Positions 45,671 through 57,985 of a stretch of DNA of 64,000 nt are shown one piece after another. The stretch lies in NCBI GenBank assembly GCA_014843695.1, contig CM026404.1:51268122-51332121 (forward strand). The letters are read 5' to 3'. Positions within the stretch are counted from its first letter, which is position 1; every line of letters begins with the position of its first letter. The position numbers and the translations under genes are program-made. The DNA comes from Archivesica marissinica. Its lineage: Eukaryota; Mollusca; Bivalvia; Venerida; Vesicomyidae. Below the pieces are notes generated by a model. It had not been told where the DNA came from. It did no database searches and saw nothing but the letters and a program-made list of their open reading frames with translations.

Positions 45671-46254
45671 GATCATTCTCGCATGCTGCTCAATAATCGA
45701 ATAAAGGTGAAATTTTAATATAAACTGCTTTACAAAAATGCATACAAACAAAAATTAGTTAGAGCCAAGACAAGAACAATAATTTGTATCCTCACCCTGG
45801 TAAACATGTAAACATACGACTTGAGCCACATAAAACTATCGAAATGATATTGGACTACATGAAAATGAATATAACATTGGGTTTTATTTTCCATGACATA
45901 AATAAGTGGAACCTGGCTGTTTGAATATATTTAAAGTCGCCACCGCATAAATTCATTTGGGCGACTGTGTGTGGAACCCTTTAAAGGGCCATAAATTTAT
46001 CTCACCAACACATCTCTTATCACCATTCCCCAATGTGTACGTATCTTTCCCCCCCCCCCCACACACTCGTACAACAGTAACAACCAAGGCTCTTATAAAC
46101 AGGCTAGCTTATACATGAATGTCTCAGTTCTCATATAACTTTTGGAGTTGATATTACTTTGAATACAAGTGTATAATACTTATTTTATTTTTATTACACA
46201 ATAAAATTGAAGTGGACAGATATGAGAATCTAGCAATTAATTTATATTGGCTCT
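45671..46254. other. Non-coding
   Basis: AT-rich, with a poly-C run near 46050. No feature recognised. Confidence 0.4.
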
Positions 46255-47075
46255 ACATAACTGATTGAGGTTGTGTTAATTTGATTGGGGGTTGTGTTAA
46301 TTGATTGGGGTTGTGTTAATTGATTGGGGTTGTGTTAATTGATTGGGGGTTGTGTTAATTTGAGTAGGTGTTGTGTTAATTTGAGTAGGTGTTGTGTTAA
46401 TTGATTGGGGGTTGTGTCAATTGATTAGAGGTTGTGTTAATTTGATTGGGGTTGTGCTAATTGATTGGGGGTTGTGCTAATTGATTGGTGGCTGTGTTAA
46501 TTGATTGGTGGCTGTGTTAATTGAGTGTGGTTGTGTTAATTGATTGTGGTTGTGTTAATTGATTGTGGTTGTGTTAATTGATTGGGGTTGTGTTAATTGA
46601 TTGGGGGGTGTTAATTGATTGGGGTTGTGTTAATTGTTTGGGGGTTGTGCTAATTGATTGGGGGTTGTGTTAATTGATTGGGGTTGTGTTAATTGTTTGG
46701 GGGTTGTGCTAATTGATTGGGGGTTGTGTTAATTGATTGGGGTTGTGTTAATTGTTTGGGGGGTTGTGCTAATTGATTGGGGGTTGTGCTAATTGATTGG
46801 GGGTTGTGCTAATTGATTGGGGGGGTTGTGCTAATTGATTGGGGGTTGTGCTAATTGATTGGGGGTTGTGCTAATTGATTGGTGGCTGTGTTAATTGATT
46901 GTGGTTGTGTTAATTGATTGTGGTTGTGTTAATTGATTGGGGGGTTATGCTAATTGATTTGGGTAGTGCTAATTGATTGGGGTTGTGTTAATTGATTGGG
47001 GTTGTGTTAATTGTTTGGGGGGTTGTGCTAATTGATTGGGGGTTGTGTTAATTGATTGTGGTTGTGTTAATCGTA
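46255..47075. repeat. 20-bp G-rich tandem array
   Basis: About 40 copies of TTAATTGATTGGGGGTTGTG with G-run length variation (3-6 G) and GTGGCTG variants. Confidence 0.95.
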
Positions 47076-47469
47076 GTGTCTGTGAGCAAGACACCTCACA
47101 TACATTGATTAGTACTGGTTAACAATTAGGTTGGCTAAACATGGCTATGTCCCCATAAATGGGGGGGGGGAGAATAAATAAAAACAAAAAACACTTGGCA
47201 AAATGAATACACTAGTTGACAAACGTTCCATTACAAAATGACATTAACTTTGAGATTTCCCATTAAAATAGTAATAATAATGCATAAATAATGTTACATA
47301 TTAACCATAAAAGCATTGCAACAAATCATTAAATCTTAAAAGCATATGACATTGTACCGGTATATTTGAAAAAAGTTCACATGTGTAGGAAATAATAACC
47401 AAATCATTTCAGATTATCAAATTTGTGCATGTATACTTTATATAAATTGCCTAGTGATTTAAGATTAGT
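47076..47469. other. Non-coding spacer between two arrays
   Basis: AT-rich, with a G run near 47162. No feature recognised. Confidence 0.4.
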
Positions 47470-47473
47470 ATCC

Positions 47474-48294
47474 ATGTGGTATACGCATACATGCTTCAGT
47501 CGTACACCGAGAATGTGGTATACACATACGTGCTTCAGTCGTACACCGAGAATGTGGTATACACATACGTGCTTCAGTCGTACACCGAGAATGTGGTATA
47601 CACATACGTGCTTCAGTCGTACACCGAGAATGTGGTATACACATACGTGCTTCAGTCGTACACCGAGAATGTGGTATACACATACGTGCTTCAGTCGTAC
47701 ACCGAGAATGTGGTATACACATACGTGCTTCAGTCGTACACCGAGAATGTGGTATACACATACGTGCTTCAGTCGTACACCGAGAATGTGGTATACACAT
47801 ACGTGCTTCAGTCGTACACCGAGAATGTGGTATACACATACGTGCTTCAGTCGTACACCGAGAATGTGGTATACACATACGTGCTTCAGTCGTACACCGA
47901 GAATGTGGTATACACATACGTGCTTCAGTCGTACACCGAGAATGTGGTATACACATACGTGCTTCAGTCGTACACCGAGAATGTGGTATACACATACGTG
48001 CTTCAGTCGTACACCGAGAATGTGGTATACACATACGTGCTTCAGTCGTACACCGAGAATGTGGTATACACATACGTGCTTCAGTCGTACACCGAGAATG
48101 TGGTATACACATACGTGCTTCAGTCGTACACCGAGAATGTGGTATACACATACGTGCTTCAGTCGTACACCGAGAATGTGGTATACACATACGTGCTTCA
48201 GTCGTACACCGAGAATGTGGTATACACATACGTGCTTCAGTCGTACACCGAGAATGTGGTATACACATACGTGCTTCAGTCGTACACCGAGAAT
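47474..48294. repeat. 39-bp tandem array, 21 near-identical copies
   Basis: The unit contains TGTGGTATACACATACGTGC and TTCAGTCGTACACCGAGAA. The first copy differs by two bases; the others appear identical. The unit is 13 codons long and open in at least four frames, so open frames up to 358 codons appear. I see no gene-like context. Confidence 0.97.
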
Positions 48295-48344
48295 AACATT
48301 CTCACATCATATCATTCTAATTCAAGCAGATCTGGGGTCGATTA

Positions 48345-48700
48345 CTTGCCAATGTAATCGACTACATTCCAAAGCCATTATTACTGGTTACAATTACTTT
48401 TCTAAGCGATGTAAGCAATTACGATTACTTTTTCTAAGCAATGTATTCGTTTACAATTACTTTTCTAAGCAATGTAATCGTTTACAATTACTTTTCTAAG
48501 CAATGTAATCGTTTACAATTACTTTTCTAAGCAATGTAATCGTTTACAATTACTTTTCTAAGCAATGTAATCGTTTACAATTACTTTTCTAAGCAATGTA
48601 ATCAATTATGACTTTTCTAAGCAATGTAATCAATTACAATTACTTTTCTAAGCAATGTAATCGAATATGATTACTTTTCTAAGCAATGTAATCAATTACA
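48345..48700. repeat. 31-bp tandem array
   Basis: About ten copies of AGCAATGTAATCGTTTACAA plus TTACTTTTCTA. The left and right edges are more variable. Confidence 0.93.
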
Positions 48701-49320
48701 ATTTAAATTATGCATCAATGTATTATGAAGAAGTAAAATTTTAATTGCATAAAATTGCTGAAGATGAAAATATTCTAATCTTAACGCCAATGGATGGAAA
48801 CAGCTACGGTAAAATGCAACACGTTTTTATAAGTTATTCAAGCCAACTTGTTTGTGTTAATTGATTGATCTGCAAGTTATTTCATCAAAATTGTGGGTTT
48901 ATTAAAAAGGAATTGAGACTATTAGAACAAATCCAAAGTAAATATAAAAATGCTAGATAGACTGCAAAGTTTATTCTATTTGATATACCGGCAGTGACCT
49001 TTTTTTTTGTCTAATGGAAATTAGTGATTAATGAAAGTAATGAACACGTCATCAACATATATATTGTAAGCTTCAACAAAATCCGGCTAAACAAAAACAT
49101 ACAAGAGAATTGGACATATTTAATTTGACGTATGTTGTTGTTTCAGTTTCACAGAAGTTCACAATTATCAAAGCTTTCGCCTACAGTCAAACTGTGAAAC
49201 ATGAAGAACATCTGTGAACTCTTAATTCAAAGTTGACCACGGAAAATTGTGGAAAAAAGGTAAATCTCCCAAAATACTGAAAACCACAAACAGTATCTTT
49301 TCTGAACAGCTTACACAATA
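48701..49320. other. Non-coding spacer
   Basis: AT-rich, no recognised feature. Confidence 0.4.
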
Positions 49321-49324
49321 TCTG

Positions 49325-50065
49325 AGGAAGATGCACAGCCCTGCTACCTCGAGCTCTACAGCAAGATTCACCTGCTACCTCGAGCTCTACAGCAAGATGC
49401 ACAGCCCTGCTACCTCAAGCTATACAGCAAGATTCACCTGCTACCTCGAGCTCTACAGCAAGATTCACCTGCTACCTCGAGCTCTACAGCAAGATTCACC
49501 TGCTACCTCGAGCTCTACAGCAAGATTCACCTGCTACCTCGAGCTCTACAGCAAGATGCACAGCCCTGCTACCTCGAGCTATACAGCAAGATTCACCTGC
49601 TACCTCGAGCTCTACAGCAAGATTCACCTGCTACCTCGAGCTCTACAGTAAGATGCACAGCCCTGCTACCTCGAGCTATACAGCAAGATTCACCTGCTAC
49701 CTCGAGCTCTACAGCAAGATTCACAGCCCTCCTATTCGGAGCTCTACAGCGAGATTCACAGCCCTGCTACTCGGAGCTCTACAGTGAGATTCACAGCCCT
49801 GCTACCTCGAGCTCTACAGCGATAATCACAGGCCTGCTACTCGGAGCTCTACAGCGAGATTCACAGCCCTGCTACTCGGAGCTCTACAGCGAGATTCACA
49901 GCCCTGCTACTCGGAGCTCTACAGCGAGATTCACAGCCCTGCTACTCTGAACTCTACAGCAAGATTCACAGCCCTGCTACTCGGAGCTCTACAGCGAGAT
50001 TCACAGCCCTGCTACTCAGAACTCTACAGCAAGATTCACAGCCCTGCTACCTCGAGCTCTACATT
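49325..50065. repeat. 31/35-bp tandem array
   Basis: The left part repeats GCTACCTCGAGCTCTACAGC with AAGATTCACCT (31 bp) or AAGATGCACAGCCCT (35 bp). The right part repeats CTACTCGGAGCTCTACAGCG with AGATTCACAGCCCTG. The unit form drifts from left to right. Confidence 0.93.
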
Positions 50066-50712
50066 AAGAACAACGGTTTCAATATGAGGAAATAGCCGAC
50101 TATATTAAAAAGAACAAAGTTTTCCTTCCAACACAAGTTGTAACAAGTTTGTATAAAATTTAATAAAGATTGAAATATTAAGACTTTAAAAACATCAAAA
50201 CATTGATGCCTCTAATGATCGAGAACGTTTACATGAAGCCGACCAAAAGCTTCAGGTGAGCTTACAAATCTACACTGGATAAAAATCTACCCCAATACAA
50301 TAATGTATGCATGTCCATCAGTATAAATGTGTTTTGCATTTCTACAGCTGCCTCGTCATGGCATTCATTCCTCAGCATAAAACGAACTAACATGACTAGA
50401 GTAAGATCAGATCAACACACACAAAATAATAAACATAGATTTACAATCAGCTTTTAACAACCAAACAAACAATCAAATGCGTATACATGAAACATAGAAC
50501 AAAACGCCTCCTCATTTTGAAAACCAACTAAATAATAATCTATATTTAAACATAAAGAACATACATAATTTACTAAGATATCATAGTTTGTACAGCCTAA
50601 TTTTGAACCGCTGTTTCCATTAATTAAAGTCATATTTCTGTTTCGAAAGATGGAGATTGTAGTGAATACCAGTGTCCCATTTTATTACTGAAAGTAATAT
50701 GAATAAGGCGTG
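50066..50712. other. Non-coding spacer
   Basis: AT-rich, no recognised feature. Confidence 0.4.
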
Positions 50713-52516
50713 TTAATGTATGTGGTATTGGTAATGACGTCAAGAGGTGCTTCTATGAGGGAAATGGTTAATGTATGTGGTATTGGTAATGACGTCAAGA
50801 GGTGCTTCTATGAGGGAAAGGGTTAATGTATGTGGTATTGGTAATGACGTCAAGAGGTGCTTCTATGAGGGAAAGGGTTAATGTATGTGGTATTGGTAAT
50901 GACGTCAAGAGGTGCTTCTATGAGAGAAAGGGTTACTGTATGTGGTATTGGTAATGACGTCAAGAGGTGCTTCTATGAGGGAAAGGGTTAATGTGTGTGG
51001 TATTGGTAATGACGTCAAGAGCTGCTTCTATGAGGGAAAGGGTTAATGTATGTGGTATTGGTAATGACGTCAAGAGGTGCTTCTATGAGGGAAAGGGTTA
51101 ATGTATGTGGTATTGGTAATGACGTCAAGAGGTGCTTCTATGAGGGAAAGGGTTAATGTATGTGGTATTGGTAATGACGTCGAGGTGCTTCTATGAGGGA
51201 AAGGGTTAATGTATGTGGTATTGGTAATGACGTCAAGAGGTGCTTCTATGAGGGAAAGGGTTAATGTATGTGGTATTGGTAATGACGTCAAGAGGTGCTT
51301 CTATGAGGGAAAGGGTTAATGTATGTGGTATTGGTAATGACGTCAAGGGGTGCTTCTAAGAGGGAAAGGGTTAATGTATGTGGTATTGGTAATGACGTCA
51401 AGGGGTGCTTCTATGAGGGAAAGGTTAATGTATGTGGTATTGGTAATGACGTCAAGAGGTGCTTCTATGAGGGAAAGGGTTAATGTATGTGGTATTGGTA
51501 ATGACGTCAAGAGGTGCTTCTATGAGGGAAAGGGTTAATGTATGTGGTATTGGTAATGACGTCAAGAGGTGCTTCTATGAGGGAAAGGGTTAATGTATGT
51601 GGTATTGGTAATGACGTCAAGAGGTGCTTCTATGAGGAAAAGGGTTAATGTATGTGGTATTGGTAATGACGTCGAGGTGCTTCCATGAGGGAAAGGGTTA
51701 ATGTATGTGGTATTGGTAATGACGTCAAGAGGTGCTTCTATGAAGGAAAGGGTATATGTATGTGGTATTGGTAATGACGTCAAGAGGTGCCTCTATGAGG
51801 GAAAGGGTTAATGTATGTGGTATAGGTAATGACGTCAAGAGGTGCTTCTATGAGGGAAAGGGTTAATGTATGTGGTATTGGTAATGACGTCAAGAGGTGC
51901 TTCTATGAGGGAAAGGGTTAATGTATGCGGTATTGGTAATGACGTCAAGAGGTGCTTCTATGAGGGAAAGGGTTAATGTATGTGGTATTGGTAATGACGT
52001 CAAGAGGTGCTTCTATGAGGGAAAGGGTTAATGTATGTGGTATTGGTAATGACGTCAAGAGGTGCTTCTATGAGGGAAAGGGTTAATGTATGTGGTATTG
52101 GTAATGACGTCAAGAGGAGCTTCTATGAGGGAAAGGGTTAATGTATGTGGTATTGGTAATGACGTCAAGAGGTGCTTCTATGAGGGAAAGGGTTAATGTA
52201 TGTGGTATTGGTAATGACGTGCTTCTATGAGGGAAAGGGTTAATGTATGTGGTATTGGTAATGACGTCAAGAGGTGCTTCTATGAGGGAAAGGGTTAATG
52301 TATGTGGTATTGGTAATGACGTCAAGAGGTGCTTCTATGAAGGAAAGGGTTAATGTATGTGGTATTGGTAATGACGTCAAGAGGTGCTTCTATGAGGGAA
52401 AGGGTTAATGTATGTGGTATTGGTAATGACGTCAAGAGGTGCTTCTATGAAGGAAAGGGTTAATGTATGTGGTATTGGTAATGACGTCGAGGTGCTTCTA
52501 TGAGGGAAAGGGTTAA
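50713..52516. repeat. 55-bp tandem array (right end of MITE G)
   Basis: About 33 copies of a 55-bp unit with TTAATGTATGTGGTATTGGT, AATGACGTCAAGAGGTGCTT and CTATGAGGGAAAGGG. The same sequence is the right terminus of MITE G at 20195-20252. Most units carry the palindrome TGACGTCA. TTAA separates the units. Confidence 0.95.
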
Positions 52517-53059
52517 AAGTGAGTGATGTATTAAATTCTTTACTCTTCTGAATCAGAATATATAGGTTATATATTATCTGTTTAAAAAAAAAAAATCCTT
52601 GCTACTTATGATTTGTTACGGATAAGCCGAGAGCCACACAATGAATAGACTATACTAGACAAAATATGAGTATAGAATTTTCAAGCACATTAGAAATATC
52701 CTTAAAAAAGGTATGATTTGTGTATGAAACACTCGTTATATACTGCACTTGTAATGTCTACAGGACAATAACGTACTTACAAATTGTGACAAGTGACTTC
52801 GAACAGGGATTGTTAAATAAGTTCCTATTGAAATACATACCAGAATGAAGTGCTCAAAGTAGGGCAATTAGAAACGCTACATGAAAGTTTTACAATTATA
52901 AAAATGACAATTTAAGCCAAGTATATTTATGCAATTTGCAATGTTCATTTCAACATCAATTTACGATAATTTACACCGAATGTGTACGTCAGTCATCAAC
53001 ATTTTGCATTGTAAACCGCTTAGGAAAATATTCCTCTGCAAGCTTTAGTTTTACAATTA
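52517..53059. other. Non-coding spacer
   Basis: AT-rich, no recognised feature. Confidence 0.4.
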
Positions 53060-53300
53060 TTAACCCTTTCAACACTACAGACCTCTAAATATGCTTACAA
53101 AAAGTCTAAATCCAGATGAGCCGGCTCATGATGAGCCGTCTCATCAGGATCTGCACTTTTTGCCAGTAATGTGACTATTTTTAGACAAAACTACCCATTT
53201 TGTTAAACGAACTGGTCCAAATGTAATTTTCTGATTAATTTATTGGTCTAAAAATATCATGCACGAGTCCATGTCAGTTACTTGGTGTTGAATGGGTTAA
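53060..53300. mobile_element. TTAA MITE family F, complete copy, inverted
   Basis: It starts TTAACCCTTTCAACACTAC and ends TTGGTGTTGAATGGGTTAA. Its interior is the reverse complement of the copy at 3481. Confidence 0.78.
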
Positions 53301-53936
53301 TATAAACATTACGAAATCTAGCTGTCCCACGTCAAGTACCTCCCGATATATGATTCAATACATATATATCTAATTATCTATATATATATTAATTGGTAAA
53401 AATGTACAAATCCACTAAAATCGACAATGTCCAAAATTAGGCTATACAATAACTGTATACGCATGTTAAAACATTCTGTTGAAATAATGCAAGAAAGATG
53501 AACTGTTGATAAAACAAAGAATAGATTACTACAATATAACCGGACTATAGCACAGAGAAAGCTGTAGTGAACCTAAACTCATGTTGTAGGAACAATGATA
53601 ACGGGAGTGCTGGTATGGAATGTTCATTGTTGAAACGATACACAAGTATACAGAAAAAAATAAGCACAAATTTATTCATATTTAGAAGGCGATGTAGCGA
53701 CTGTAGATACATAAAACTAAGATTTCTAAATCATAAGCAACGAGATTAAACAATTCCTCCGATGTAAATACTGAAATACGTTTGTGATATTAATCTTTGT
53801 CCAATATGAAACGGTTGTTACGCTCAAATGTGAATGCTTCGAATGCTTTGGCTGTCATATTATCTCGTTAGTTACAACGCATGCTTCTCCCTAATATAAA
53901 CCTGGATTATATCCTTTGCACTAGAAGTTATATATG
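53301..53936. other. Non-coding spacer
   Basis: AT-rich, no gene recognised. The 60-codon open frame at 53567 shows no known motif. Confidence 0.4.
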
Positions 53937-54194
53937 TTATATTTCGGGTTTTACGCCTGCATCAGCACCATTTCGGGCTATATCGCCGACGGGCAGTTTA
54001 CTTAACAACACCTTTCCTGGGCAGGCTCCAGCGGTTAACCAGTACTTGTGTGCACCAACCTCCGTAAGAAACTGCCAACTTTTTCATATAAATGAGACAC
54101 GGCCTGAGCGGGGCTCGAACCCGTGACCATCAGTGATGATAGGTTACAGTGGTATACAAGTCAGCGACCGTAACCACTCGACCACGGAGGTGGA
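53937..54194 (-). mobile_element. SINE A copy
   Basis: It runs from TTATATTTCGGGTTTTACGC to the head complement CTCGACCACGGAGGTGGA, with the box-B complement CGGGGCTCGAACCCG. It is full length. Confidence 0.8.
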
Positions 54195-54439
54195 CTGCAC
54201 TAGAGGTATGTGAGATTATAACAACCAATCACTACCAGTAACTATTCCAAACAAATAGCGGAGCTAGAAAGCATTAACTGTTGCTGGCTTGTCAGATAGA
54301 ACTATCAACATAGAGGAATACATTACTACTATAGAGTTATCTTCCCCTGCTGCCAAACATTCAGATAACATCATCACAATGCATTCTATTGGGCAACTCA
54401 CCAGCATTCTCAAACTAGTATCCAATCAAAACCAATCTC

Positions 54440-54670
54440 CCAGTTGTTCAAGTCGGGTGAACATTTGATTAAAAAATAAAACATGTACAATAGCTTATGA
54501 CTTGCTGGATAATCTATCCCAGTTGTACAAGTCGGATGAACATTTGATTAAAAAATAAAACATGTACAATAGCTTATGACTTGCTGGATAATCTATCCCA
54601 GTTGTACAAGTCGGGTGAACATTTGATTAAAAAATAAAACATGTACAATCATTACATAGCTTATGACATA
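54440..54670. repeat. About 79-bp tandem repeat, 2.8 copies
   Basis: Units contain CCCAGTTGTACAAGTCGG, GAACATTTGATTAAAAAATA and GCTTATGACTTGCTGGATAA. Confidence 0.88.
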
Positions 54671-54792
54671 CTGGATAATACAATGCAACAGCATAAAACA
54701 AAGGGAGGTAATTAATGCCATAGCATGACTAGATTCTCAGTACCGGTAGTATTTATAACAGATAAATACATAAATACAAATTGTAAACAACA

Positions 54793-55060
54793 GACGGATC
54801 TGTAGTCCAGTGGTAATCCAGGGATCGCAGGTTCGACCCCCCGTCTGACCCTAATAAAATTAACAGTCTTTCAGATGGGACGTTAAACCGAGGTCTCGTG
54901 TCGGTGCTTTACACCGTGCACGTAAAAGAACCAGAGGAGACTCTGGAATGGGTCTCTGTCTGTATCATTACACTATCCTCCAAAAATCTAAAATGACTAC
55001 TCTTTTCAGGAGGCGTCGCTCATATGGGCAACCGGTAGCGACGATAAATAAACGTAAAAC
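54793..55060 (+). mobile_element. SINE D copy with a deletion in the head
   Basis: The head ACGGATCTGTAGTCCAGTGG jumps directly to AATCCAGGGATCGCAGG, missing about 15 bp around the anticodon-like region. The body and ATAAATAAACGTAAAAC tail match the copy at 27606. Confidence 0.78.
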
Positions 55061-55231
55061 ACAGTAAACAACTATCATATTCATTAGATTTATTATTACT
55101 GGAGAATGCTTAATGTTAATGGAAGGTGACTTTATAAATAAGTTATCTAATTAAGGTAGAAGAATTTATTATTAGGCAAGTGTTTCTTATTAAAGGAATT
55201 TTATTATTAATGGAGAATGTTTTTTGTTGTG

Positions 55232-55755
55232 GGGGGAAGTTACTGTTCAGATGGTTGTGGGGGAAGTTACTGTTCAGATGGTTGTGGGGGGAAGTTACTG
55301 TTCAGATGGTTGTGGGGAAAGTTACTGTTCAGATGGTTGTGGGGGGAAGTTACTGTTCAGATGGTTGTGGGGGAAAGTTACTGTTCAGATGGTTGTGGGG
55401 GGAAGTTACTGTTCAGATGGTTGTGGGGGGAAGTTACTGTTCAGATGGTTGTGGGGGAAGTTACTGTTCAGATGGTTGTGGGGGAAGTTACTGTTCAGAT
55501 GGTTGTGGGGGGGAGTTACTGTTCAGATGGTTGTGGGGGGGGGGGGGGGAAGTTACTGTTCAGATGGTTGTGGGGGAAGTTACTGTTCAGATGGTTGTGG
55601 GGGAAGTTACTGTTCAGATGGTTGTGGGGAAAGTTACAAGTTACTGTTCAGATGGTTGTGGGGGAAAGTTACTGTTCAGATGGTTGTGGGGAAAGTTACA
55701 AGTTACTGTTCAGATGGTTGTGGGGAAAGTTACAAGTTACTGTTCAGATGGTTTT
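55232..55755. repeat. 27-bp G-rich tandem array
   Basis: About 19 copies of GTTACTGTTCAGATGGTTGT plus a G run of 4-12 and AA. The right units include an extra AAGTTACA. Confidence 0.94.
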
Positions 55756-55868
55756 ACTATTAAATGGGAATTAGCATTAATGGAGAAAAGTTTATTATCA
55801 AGCGAACAAATTTATTACTAAGGGATCAAATTTACAGTTCAACGAAAAAGCTACTGACAGTAGTCATT

Positions 55869-56082
55869 AGGCGACTATCTGGCCATTATTGGTGGAGGAA
55901 TACCACCCCCCCCCCCCCGAGCAGTATTTCAGGTATGAACGGGCGGCATCGACCTTCTGCAAGCCAGCTGGGATAGCTTCCTCACATGAGAGAATTTTAC
56001 ACACCATATTGATTTGAACCTAAGTAGTGAGGGGCAAGTGATTTGAAATCAACGACCGTAACCACTCGGCCACAGAGGCCTC
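55869..56082 (-). mobile_element. SINE H copy, unexpanded
   Basis: The minus-strand head is AGGCCTCTGTGGCCGAGTGG, then GTTGATTTCAAATCACTTGC, CATGTGAGGAAGCTATCCCA, GCTGGCTTGCAGAAGG and TTCCTCCACCAATAATGG. It is the intact reference for the arrays at 2682 and 40100. A poly-C run (GGGG on the minus strand) lies at 55905-55918. Confidence 0.72.
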
Positions 56083-56344
56083 TAATTAGTGGTCACCTTA
56101 TTAAGACGAATGTAACAAACTCGACTATGCAGCCGTCTCCTGACCACAGTGGTTACCTATATTTCACACGCTGCACGTTATCAATTGAAATATATTGATC
56201 AATATCATAATTAAACTGATGACAACGAAAATCCCCCCTCCCCCACTATGTGCTATATGTTGTATGTTCATATTTATCTGTGTTCGCAGTAGTGTCTATG
56301 ATACTCGGACATGCTGAGGACATTGAGTAAGCAATAAGTGTTTA
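56083..56344. other. Non-coding spacer
   Basis: No recognised feature. Confidence 0.35.
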
Positions 56345-57985
56345 CGCACGACCATCAATAACGTACGACCATCAATAACGTACGCCCAGCAATAACGTAC
56401 GACCATCAATAACGTACGACCATCAATAACGTATGCCCAGCAATAACGTATGCCCTGCAATAACGTATGCCCAGCAATAACGTATGACCATCAATAACGT
56501 ATGCCCAGCAATAACGTATAACCATCAATAACGTATGCCCAGCAATAACGTACAACCATCAATAACGTACGACCATCAATAACGTACGACCATCAATAAC
56601 GTACGACCATCAATAACGTACGCCCATCAATAACGTACGACCATCAATAATGTACGACCATCAATAACGTATGCCCAGCAATAACGTATGCCCAGCAATA
56701 ACGTATGCCCAGCAATAATGTACGACCATCAATAACGTATGCCCAGCAATAATGTACGACCATCAATAATGTACGACCATCAATAATGTACGACCATCAA
56801 TAACGTACGCCCAGCAATAACGTATGACCATCAATAACGTATGCCCAGCAATAATGTACGACCATCAATAATGTACGACCATCAATAATGTACGACCATC
56901 AATAACGTATGCCCAGCAATAACGTATGCCCAGCAATAACGTATGCCCAGCAATAACGTATGCCCAGCAATAATGTATGACCATCAATAACGTATGCCCA
57001 GCAATAACGTATGCCCAGCAATAACGTACAACCATCAATAACGTATGCCCATCAATAACGTACAACCATCAATAATGTACGACCATCAATAACGTACGAC
57101 CAGCAATAACGTATGCCCAGCAATAACGTATGCCCAGCAATAACGTATGCCCATCAATAACGTACAACCATCAATAATGTACGACCATCAATAACGTACG
57201 ACCAGCAATAACGTATGCCCAGCAATAACGTACAACCATCAATAACGTATGCCCAGCAATAACGTACAACCATCAATAACGTATGCTCATCAATAACGTA
57301 CTACCATCAATAACGTATGCCCATCAATAACGTACAACCATCAATAATGTACGACCAGCAATAACGTATGCCCAGCAATAACGTATGCCCAGCAATAACG
57401 TATGCCCAGCAATAATGTATGACCATCAATAACGTATGCCCATCAATAACGTATGCCCAGCAATAACGTACAACCATCAATAACGTATGCCCAGCAATAA
57501 CGTATGCCAAGCAAAAACGTATGACCATCAATAACGTACAACCATCAATAACGTATGCCCAGCAATAACGTACAACCATCAATAACGTATGCCCAGCAAT
57601 AACGTACAACCATCAATAACGTATGCTCATCAATAACGTACTACCATCAATAACGTATGCCCAGCAATAACGTATGCCCAGCAATAACGTATGCCCAGCA
57701 ATAACGTATGCCCAGCAATAATGTACGACCATCAATAACGTATGCCCAGCAATAACGTACAACCATCAATAACGTATGCCCAGCAATAACGTATGCCCAG
57801 CAATAACGTATGCTCAGCAATAACGTATGCCCATCAATAACGTATGACCATCAATAACGTACAACCATCAATAACGTATGCCCAGCAATAACGTATGCCC
57901 ATCAATAACGTATGCCCATCAATAACGTACGACCATCAATAATGTATGACCAGCAATAATGTATGACCAGCAATAATGTACGCCC
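56345..57985. repeat. 17-bp tandem array with two unit types
   Basis: About 97 copies of ATAACGTACGACCATCA or ATAACGTATGCCCAGCA and recombinants. Some multi-unit blocks recur, for example around 57240 and 57570. It is CpG-containing, with ACGT in most units. Confidence 0.95.

Noticed and set aside
46255..47075. Strong G-quadruplex array
   Set aside because: G runs are about 15 nt apart, longer than usual quadruplex loops, so the propensity is weak on sequence alone.
47423..48499. A 358-codon repeat protein
   Set aside because: The 39-bp unit is open in several frames on both strands, so openness carries no coding evidence; kept only as a repeat observation.
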